Positions 56,914 through 64,000 of a stretch of DNA of 64,000 bases are shown in pieces. The DNA comes from Diphasiastrum complanatum (lineage: Eukaryota > Streptophyta > Lycopodiopsida > Lycopodiales > Lycopodiaceae). The notes beneath the pieces were generated by a model that saw nothing but the letters and a program-made list of their open reading frames with translations, made no database searches and was not told where the DNA came from. The stretch spans positions 8,382,713-8,446,712 of the forward strand of contig CM055100.1 of NCBI GenBank assembly GCA_029204225.1, written 5' to 3'. The stretch's first letter is position 1. Every line of letters starts with the position of its first letter. Both the position numbers and the translations under genes were made by a program.

Positions 56914-56992
56914 CTTCTTGGTTTCCAAGGGGAGGCTCGAACCTGGGACCAAAGAAACTTTGGATGCCAAGGCAACCAACTGAACCTGGGAC
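56914..56992 (-). mobile_element. tRNA-like short retroposon, copy 2
   Basis: A 79-bp body, minus orientation, sharing the 3' end GGAAACCAAGAAG, the box B-like GGTCCCAGGTTCGAGCC (56937-56953) and the box A-like GGTTCAGTTGG with copy 1 at 38546. It is flanked by the 12-bp direct repeat CTTCCATGAATG (56902-56913 and 56993-57004), unrelated to the flanks of copy 1. Confidence 0.75.
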
Positions 56993-57004
56993 CTTCCATG
57001 AATG

Positions 57005-59880
57005 GAAGGTCTAAACTTGAAATCCAATTTGAGGACCCCATTACTAACTTTTAATAATGAGACATGAATTTGTCTTTAGAATTTTATTGGCTGCAAATTT
57101 AGATCCTTGTTCAAAATTAGAATATGAATTTGTTTTGCATCCACGTCAAAGGCTTTATTGCCTTGAGGCTTGCAAACTTGCAAAGAAAGGCAAAAAAGAA
57201 TTGAGAGTAAAACTTATACATTACTTTCAAACTTAAAAAATCCAAACTTCATTCAACATCAACATTTTTTCCCCTCTTGCAGTATAACAAGATTAACTTT
57301 AGAAAGGGTGGAACCTTATCACATTTTTAAATTGAGAGTAGCTTGAACTTAAATTTTACATGAAAGTTATAGATAAACAAATGTCCTTCAATTTAAAAGA
57401 CAAGGTTGCACATCAAATTGAAAGGGCAACTCAAACATTACTTTCAAATTTGAATTGCTTACCTCATCAAATCTTTTGAAGTTTCCTTCCTATTATAATA
57501 CAACAAGCATATGTCTTAGAAAGGGTGAAACTTAGACTATGCTTTATAATAGGCTTGCTTGTAATTTTTCCATTGCTTGTGATTTGTCCGTTAGCAAGTT
57601 AGCTTGTTAATGAGTATGCCACTCACCTTGTGAAGTACCTACTTGCAAGTTAGCTTGTCAATGAGCATGCCACAATCCACTCACCTTGTCAACGAGGGAG
57701 AAAAGTATTTCTCACTATCCCCCACTCTCATCAAGTGATGTAGAATATACCATGAAAACTAATATATATCTACACCCTCAATTTGGCTAAGAAGTAAGCT
57801 CAATCGTCAATGACGGTGGGCCCTTCATGGTAAAGACTCAAGAGTAATAGAAGATTATCCTCAACATTGACTTACGACCCTCATCCGAGCATTGGATATT
57901 GCATGGATTCCCAACCATTAGGGGTCCCTACATCAAGAAATAAGCTTATCAATCAATGAGGGTGGCCCACAATAAAAGCATTTGAGTTGGGCCTCCATGG
58001 TGAAGAGGAATAGGAGACTACTCTCAAAGGTGACTTAGGATCACCCCCCCCCCCCCCCCCCCCCCCCCCCTTTTTGCTCCCATTCAAGAATTGGGAATTC
58101 TTCATGATGACAGAAATACCATGATAATATATTCCATGCATTTCCAACCATTCGATGAGTGTGAGATCATTTGCACCACTCTAAGTCACAAATGGAAATA
58201 AGACTCCCCAAGAGAGATAATGCCATCTCATGTGTCACAAGGTGGGAATCCCAAGTGCACATGAAAGGCAAAAGACCTTTTTCAACATTAATCTATGCAC
58301 ACCAAAACTCATATAGACTCAAATAAACTCAAAGACTCATATAAACTTAACCTATGCACACCAAAACTCATATAGACTCAAAGACTTGTCGTCATTGTAA
58401 GTCTAGAATGAGCCTAGACAAATGTCTCCAAGGGACTTTTACATACTCTACTAGTTAGCTACATGGTCAGCAAAAATTTATCCTATTCAACTAAGTTATT
58501 TTACTTGCTTGATACAATTTGGTAGTTTATTTAAGTTGCAAAAATCTTAAGGGAGGCTCAATTCTTCAAAACTTGGAAATTACTCTGAATAAACAATTTG
58601 TAGGCTAGCATGGCTCAATGGGCCCCCTTGGTAGTTGGAATAGAGGAACTTTGAACATCTCTCCTAAGAATCAAAGTTCCAAGCTCCAAGAATGAATCAC
58701 ACTCTCCACACAAGAATAATTGCCAAGTTCTATCATGGAGGTATGTCCTACCATAAGATGCAAAACAATTCATGATTAAGTGCATGAGACATGTATTGTC
58801 CCATTAGTTAGTGAACTACCTTGCATACATAATGAGTTGTCATTGTCCATTTTTTTGGTATTTTGATATATGAAAATATTTTGTGGGCTTAATGCGGACC
58901 AATGCATCCATTCATTTAGATTGAAAAAGTCCTTTGCAGGGGATCACACAATTGAAAATTTAGTGACATGATGAAATTTTGAAATACATTAGGAGCTCAT
59001 TAAGAAGATTTGGAATATAACTTCTACTATATTGGAGGTATTGGTCACAACAATTTGATTTTCTTTGCCTCATCGATTTTCCAAGGACGTGTTCAGTCAT
59101 TGTGGAACATCATTCAAGACTTTTTCCCTGTGAATTGGTTTACTTCAAAGCAATTTGTAGGCAGGTCTTCAATTGATTCAACTTCATCCAATGGTGTTCC
59201 TTGAACCAGATAACTATATTTGTTGAGTACAATCACGAATTTAAATAGATGGTTCTAATATTTGATTATGGAGAAGAGCAAACATGCATTCTCTTCTTTT
59301 GTTTGTAATAATGTGATCTCTTTTTTTCTATAGTCAGCAAGAAAACTAAGCTTTGGATTTTTTAACCAAGTTTGCAACACCATAAGTCCTCAATCTTTCA
59401 CAATAACCCAGTAAACCGTTTTGTCTTTCACGCAAAAATGTTATGAGTTGTGTGAGGGATTGAAATTGTGGATATTGCATTGAGTTCAGATCCAATGGGT
59501 ACAAACTTCCGTCATCCAAATTATCTGTGAGCCATAATCTCAAGTGAAAAAATAGTGGATCCTTTTACAGCTCCTCTTTTGGATATCGGAGTGTGCTCAG
59601 TAGGGAGCACAATATGTAGATGAAACTTAGACATCTCCATAAATATCAATAGACAAATCAGAAAAAATCAGCTAAATCCATCTGACTATGTAAGTTATAA
59701 GATACTCTCCGTCTTCCATGGCGTACCAAGATACTATGTTTCTTCTCTCGCTAGTTAAAATGAGAGACATAATCTCATGTTAAAATTTGAAAAGTTAGTT
59801 AATGAGTGCCACGAGTTCTTGAAGTCACAGTTGCATGCGTCATAATAGTCTCTTGTTAACTACACATTATTGGTAAGGTA
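57005..59880. other. no gene recognised; minor repeats and a 27-base C run
   Basis: 57590-57705 holds two copies of a GCAAGTTAGCTTGT...CACTCACCTTGT segment. 58300-58385 has partly repeated AAAACTCATATAGACTC words. 58044-58070 is an uninterrupted run of about 27 C. Frames at 59010-59204 (plus) and 59346-59543 (minus) have no family resemblance. Confidence 0.5.
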
Positions 59881-60079
59881 ATTGGACCAAAAAGTCCATC
59901 GGATTTACAAAATCCGACAACTTTTTCAATAATACGTGGCATTCCTTAGACTTCCCTTTTGGAGTTTCTAACTCCTCTCATGTTTACAAATGTAGAAATC
60001 GCGGCATCAACTACATGTAGAAGATGAAAACTCAATAAGAACTTAGATATGATATTCTAATGTCTCTATCTGTACAACA

Positions 60080-60200
60080 ACCATCAATATCAGTACTCAG
60101 ACATGTTAATCCATATAATTGTTGGCCATCTTCGCTGCTGCTACGTACTCTACTTCACAAGATGGTTGGGCTACAACGTCGTTTGTTGTGTTTCCGTAAA
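60080..60200 (-). pseudogene. copia RNase H fragment
   Basis: On the minus strand about 25 codons read VVAQPSCEVEYVAAAKMANN, resembling the S-x-x-EAEY-x-AA motif of copia RNase H. The surroundings are too decayed to follow. Confidence 0.45.
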
Positions 60201-60829
60201 GCATGCTCTAAAGAACTGTCTTAAAACCATCTTATTCGTTTGTCGCGAATACTTTCTTTTCGGCACTCGAATAGTCTAGCACGACCATTGAATAAAGCTG
60301 TATGTATACATATGAGATGACAGTCCTTGTCTGAAGAATTGAGTCTTTTATCTGTTTTCCTAACTGGCATTGACATAAGTTTCTAACGTGTTCTAAAACT
60401 CTTCGTGTTCTTTAACCATTAAGTTGGGCTTTAGTTGTTGAGGACTTCTGTCTAGAAACGAATAGTTCGCAAATGCGATTAATTAATTGTCTGCACAGTC
60501 GCGAATACATCTAACAATTCTCGATTCTCTGTTGACACCTTAATCAGCCAGAGTGTAGTTCTGTTGTATTACTCTGATAACATCTCATCTGTAGAACGCG
60601 CTTCATTCGATTCGATAGAGGCCAGATTGTTGTTCTGAATTTATTAACATTACCCATCCCAAACATAAGTAATATTGGTTACTTTTTAATGTTTGTCGAC
60701 AACCAGAATAACACTCGAAACCACTTGTCAGAAATTGTACCAAAAACATAACTTTCTAACGTCGTCCTCTGTGGGAACAACATTATTTACTATAAAATCT
60801 ATATTAACCTGTTGGTATAGTACGAAAGT

Positions 60830-62168
60830 TCCGGACCGAGCAAAGCAGACAAGGGCAAAGGCATAGCTGTTCCAGGAGGATCTCCCAGAAGGTCGACAAG
60901 ACCACAAAGAGCGCTAGCAAGATAAAGACATTCGAGGAGGTGACTGAAAGTCCAGATAAGGACAGATGGATCCAAGCCATGAATGAAGAGATGGAGTCCA
61001 TGAGGAAGAACTAGGTGTGGATGTTGGAGCCATTACCGCATAAGCGAAATACTATCAAATGCAAATGGGTCTTCAAGCTCAAATATGGACCAGACGGGAA
61101 TGTGTCAAAATACAAGACAAGACTAGTAGCGAAGGGTTTCTCTCAGAGATATGGTATTGACTATTCTGAAACCTTCTCTCCTGTCATCAAACATTCGTCC
61201 CTACGTCTGTTATTTGCATATGCAGCAGCTTATGACCTCAGGATCCACATTGTGGACGAGAAGACGGCCTTCTTAAATGGTGAATTAGACAAAGAGGTCT
61301 ACATGGATCAACGCCCAGGATTTGTCTTGAATTCACTTCTTGACTATGTATGCAGAATGCATAGAAGCATCTACGGTCTGAAACAGTCAGCCCGACAATG
61401 GTACAAGAAGAAAGCTCAAGCCCTGAAATCATTAGGATTCAAGCCTCTGTTGGCTGACTCCAATGTGTATGTCAGAATTACAGATGGACAGATCATCATA
61501 GTGGCTGTATATGTGGATGACACTCTGATACTTTGCAGGAGTGAGCAGCCAATTGCTGAGGTAAAGACAAATATCTCGAAACATTTCGAGATAGTGGATC
61601 TGGGAGAAGCCAGGTGTTACCTAGGCTTACAAATTGGAAGGGACTATGAGGGAGGTAAGTTATACCTTTACCAGTCCAGATACACCCAGAAGATCCTAGA
61701 GGACTTTGGGATGTTGAACTGCAAAGGGGTGAACACTCCAATGCTCGCAGGGATGGTGCTAACGAATGATGATTGTCCAAGGACTGAGGAAGAGAGAGAA
61801 TAGATGCAACTCACACCTTATAGGAAGCTAATAGGATCACAAATGTACCTTGCAGACAACACACACCCTGATATTACCTATGCAGTATTCAGAATGAGCC
61901 AATTTTGCACAAATTTAGGCTCGACACATTGGAAGATTGCGAAATGAATTTTGCAATATCTCTAATCAACGAGGAATTATGGCTTGTGTTATTGTCGTGG
62001 TGCAGGTTTTAGGATAATTTCCTACAACGATGCTAGCTGGGCATCTCTCAAGGACGATTGTAAAAGCATCTCAGGAGAATGCACCATCGCATCAGGAGCA
62101 GTAGTTCTCTGGGCCAGCACTAGAGCGTCTGTCTGATCAGAGAGTAGTTCATGAAATGCGTTAGAGAT
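60830..62168 (+). pseudogene. copia RT-RNase H fragment (second copia lineage)
   Basis: Starts with sequence resembling the segment before copia RT (WIQAMNEEMESM, 60970-61005) and a TAG at 61012-61014. The frame 61015-61803 then gives CKWVFKLKYGPDGNVSKYK, RLVAKGFSQ, the catalytic YVDD (about 61510-61521), LGLQIGRD and LYQSRYTQKIL. TAG at 61801 interrupts it. RNase H continues to YNDASWAS and WASTRAS with more stops, until an LTR interrupts at 62169. It is a different lineage from the 19385 element and perhaps the same as the integrase at 40058. Confidence 0.85.
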
Positions 62169-62705
62169 TGTTAGCAGACTCAAGATCACTCACACTCAAC
62201 AGTGCGGAGAATAGAGATAAGAGAGAATAACTCACAGAACTCTATTCATTTCTTCAATCTCTTACATAAGCATTAACTCTTCTCTCTCAATGATCGAGAC
62301 TGAAGTGTGCGATCTACATATGTTCTACGGGGCAAACAAACACACCTCTAAAACAACAGGTGCGTCGCTCATGCGAAAGGGTCTAGTTAACAATTAGACT
62401 GAAAATACCTTCAACTATACCATAGGAGGTATACTTAACTATGAGTTAAAGTTGTTCTAGTTTAAAATGTCTTTTAGTATCTAGTCGTTTCGTATGGACG
62501 ACCTAGTAAAGGTTATCCAAGACAATGTCTTTTCCTTTTAAAGGTCTTGCCCTTAATTACAAGGCAAGTACTTAGGAGATATATTCCCGAAATATGACTT
62601 AGGCCTCTTCATGATTTATACTTAACCAGCTCATATCTTCATTTTCGAGTATATCATGCCATATTTATGTTGATATTCAATATTTAACATTTTTGTGGCA
62701 TCACA
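62169..62705 (-). repeat. LTR, probably the 3' LTR of a minus-strand element
   Basis: Reading the minus strand it starts TGTGATGCCA at 62705 and ends GCTAACA at 62169 (537 bp). A purine-rich AAGGAAGGAGATA precedes the start. No primer-binding site follows the end; instead interrupted copia RNase H sequence does. The first 350 bp recur at 44612-44960. The 5-bp GAGAT (62164-62168) is the expected target-site copy; its partner would be outside the window. Confidence 0.65.
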
Positions 62706-62991
62706 TATCTCCTTCCTTAAATGTGAAATATCCTCGTGAACATATCAGCTTTATTTTGAGGATTATTCTAGAAACATTCTTGTTCGTCAGATTTTTGTTG
62801 AGGCGAAAAGATATTTCTTCGTGTATTTCGTCCTTTAGATATTTCTTTGTCTTAGAGAATATGTGTCTTGCTGTTTCTTTAATTGAATAGGTTGTTTTGA
62901 GTTGATCTTTGAATTGTTGATGAAAACTGGAATCAAACTTTAAAACATCTTTAAACTTCAAAAAGTCAGCAGCCCATAGAAACATCACCAC
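62703..62991 (-). CDS. unknown ORF next to the LTR (minus-strand element)
   Basis: A 96-codon frame, Lys/Phe-rich (FKDVLKFDSSFHQQFKDQL, KTKKYLKDEIHEEI), probably helical, ending at the purine tract of the LTR. It is not recognised. It may be the end of the longer coding region at 63000-64000 or a separate small product. Confidence 0.35.
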
Positions 62992-62999
62992 GACAAAGA

Positions 63000-64000
63000 C
63001 ACGAATGAATATTCATGACTGATTCAGTTCTTCATATAATTTCTGAGCAATTTCCAAGTTCTGTTGAGCTTCGATCAAAAGCAAGTCTTCTTTTGATTTT
63101 GTATAGCGGCCAACTGGTAAGTTGCCGAATTCTTCTAACTTAATTGGAGTAATGTTCCATCAAACAGCTTCTGGGTTAACTTGGTATCTTCATCTGAATC
63201 ACTACGTAGAGTGATTTCTTTACAGTAACGATCGAAAAATCTAATAAAATTGTTTTTAACATAAAGATCCTGAACAAAAAATAATGTCTTTGCCGCAAAG
63301 GTACCAAACTGCCAAAATGTATATGTACAGAATTGCTTATAACGGAATGACTTCCTGCTATCTTGCAAATTATGGCGAATCTCCGCAAAATATTCTGCAA
63401 GGTTTCGCTTCCAATCCACATGAAGACTGAATAATTCTGAATAAGCCATATTTATATTAATCAGCAAACCTGCATCGTCAAATGCACCTAAATCTGCAAT
63501 AGCTTGTGGTTTATACAATTGAAACTGCAACTTTCGCTTCCAAAAATGTCCTTTATTATCTTCGTTCCGCAAAAATTGAAGCTCCTTGATTCGAATATAT
63601 TTGAGAGCATACATAGCCGAAGAGCCTATGTATAACACTGCTGATCTGAAAGGTATGACCTGGAACTTACCCTAGATTATGCCCCAGCAGAGACATCTTT
63701 TCTGCTCGATAGAGAGCTGGGCCCATAACCAGAGAAAGTCGTCCTTCTCCCAAGGTCGCTTCCATTCGTCGAAGGTGATGCCTACTGCGCCTGGTAGCAT
63801 CATGTAATCCACACGCCATTGCAACTCAATATTAAAAACATGTGGACACCATTTCCAGAAGCGTTCAGAAAATGCACGGAATCTGTCAGCACATACCTTC
63901 GACTGATTTCACCGCATTTGCTTTGGCTGTGTAGATGTAGTTGCCAAATCCTGAGTTTGCAACTCAGCTTCCAGCTTCTGATCTTCCATTTGTTGCTTAA
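63000..64000 (-). pseudogene. unknown protein encoded before the LTR (partial, broken)
   Basis: One coherent minus-strand reading enters from the window edge: a Gln/Glu-rich segment, then a Trp-rich region (RFWKWCPHVFNIELQW, DDFLWLWAQLS), then the open frame 63638-63135 (LQFQLYKPQAIADLGAFD, FRYKQFCTYTFWQFGTFAA), and after a frame change near 63140 a coiled-coil tail (IEAQQNLEIAQKLYEELN). In-frame stops lie at about 63673 and 63910. I recognise no family. Its strand and position just before a 3' LTR match the extra ORF that some LTR elements carry after pol. Confidence 0.45.

Overview
The window reads as intergenic DNA from a large, AT-rich nuclear genome of a land plant. The evidence is LTR retrotransposons primed by an initiator-Met-tRNA-type site (TGGTATCAGAGC), a CACTA (En/Spm) DNA transposon with canonical ends, plant-type F-box pseudogenes, GT-AG introns, and very long (GA)n/(CT)n/(GT)n microsatellites. 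A seed-free plant such as a fern or lycophyte is my guess, but the sequence does not prove it. I see no intact host gene. The recognisable host-derived pieces are a fragment of translation initiation factor eIF3d and two related F-box-protein pseudogenes.

Layout. 1-4.1 kb: a 25-bp minisatellite, then a decayed Ty3/gypsy pol. 6.3-14 kb: exon-like pieces including a CxCxxC finger of the kind seen in CACTA transposase-associated domains, then an ORF whose 3' half is eIF3d. That ORF is split by a very young non-autonomous LTR element (8549-13802) with LTRs identical by eye, a GGCTG target duplication, a gag-protease ORF and no reverse transcriptase. 14.6-15.2 kb: first F-box pseudogene. 19.4-25.6 kb: a nearly complete Ty1/copia element with a TCCAC duplication, a frameshifted gag and a substituted integrase residue. 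27.9-28.8 kb: a CACTA transposase C-terminus (DUF4216-like). 28.9-29.9 kb: a roughly 1-kb terminal-inverted-repeat element in a TTAA site. 30-35 kb: copia and LINE remnants. 36.3-37.5 kb: second F-box pseudogene. 40-44.7 kb: copia and gypsy fragments on both strands.

45.7-54.3 kb is a nested block. A copia relative carries a 5.4-kb CACTA transposon (46027-51452) with 34-bp terminal inverted repeats, subterminal repeat arrays and an ATT duplication. A related copia leader at about 31.0 kb preserves the uninterrupted sequence at that site. 54.3-56.5 kb: a second decayed gypsy pol of the same family as the one at the start. 60.8-64 kb: a second copia lineage interrupted by an LTR that appears to be the 3' end of a minus-strand element with extra ORFs before its LTR.

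The genes do not form a pathway. The story is layered transposition: host fragments and old elements serve as targets for younger ones, so relative ages can be read from the nesting. The most novel-looking items are the repeated GTGCT/AGCAC hairpins in the leader of the young non-autonomous element, an apparent family of roughly 80-bp tRNA-like retroposons with 12-14-bp target duplications (38.5 and 56.9 kb), and the eIF3d fusion fragment.
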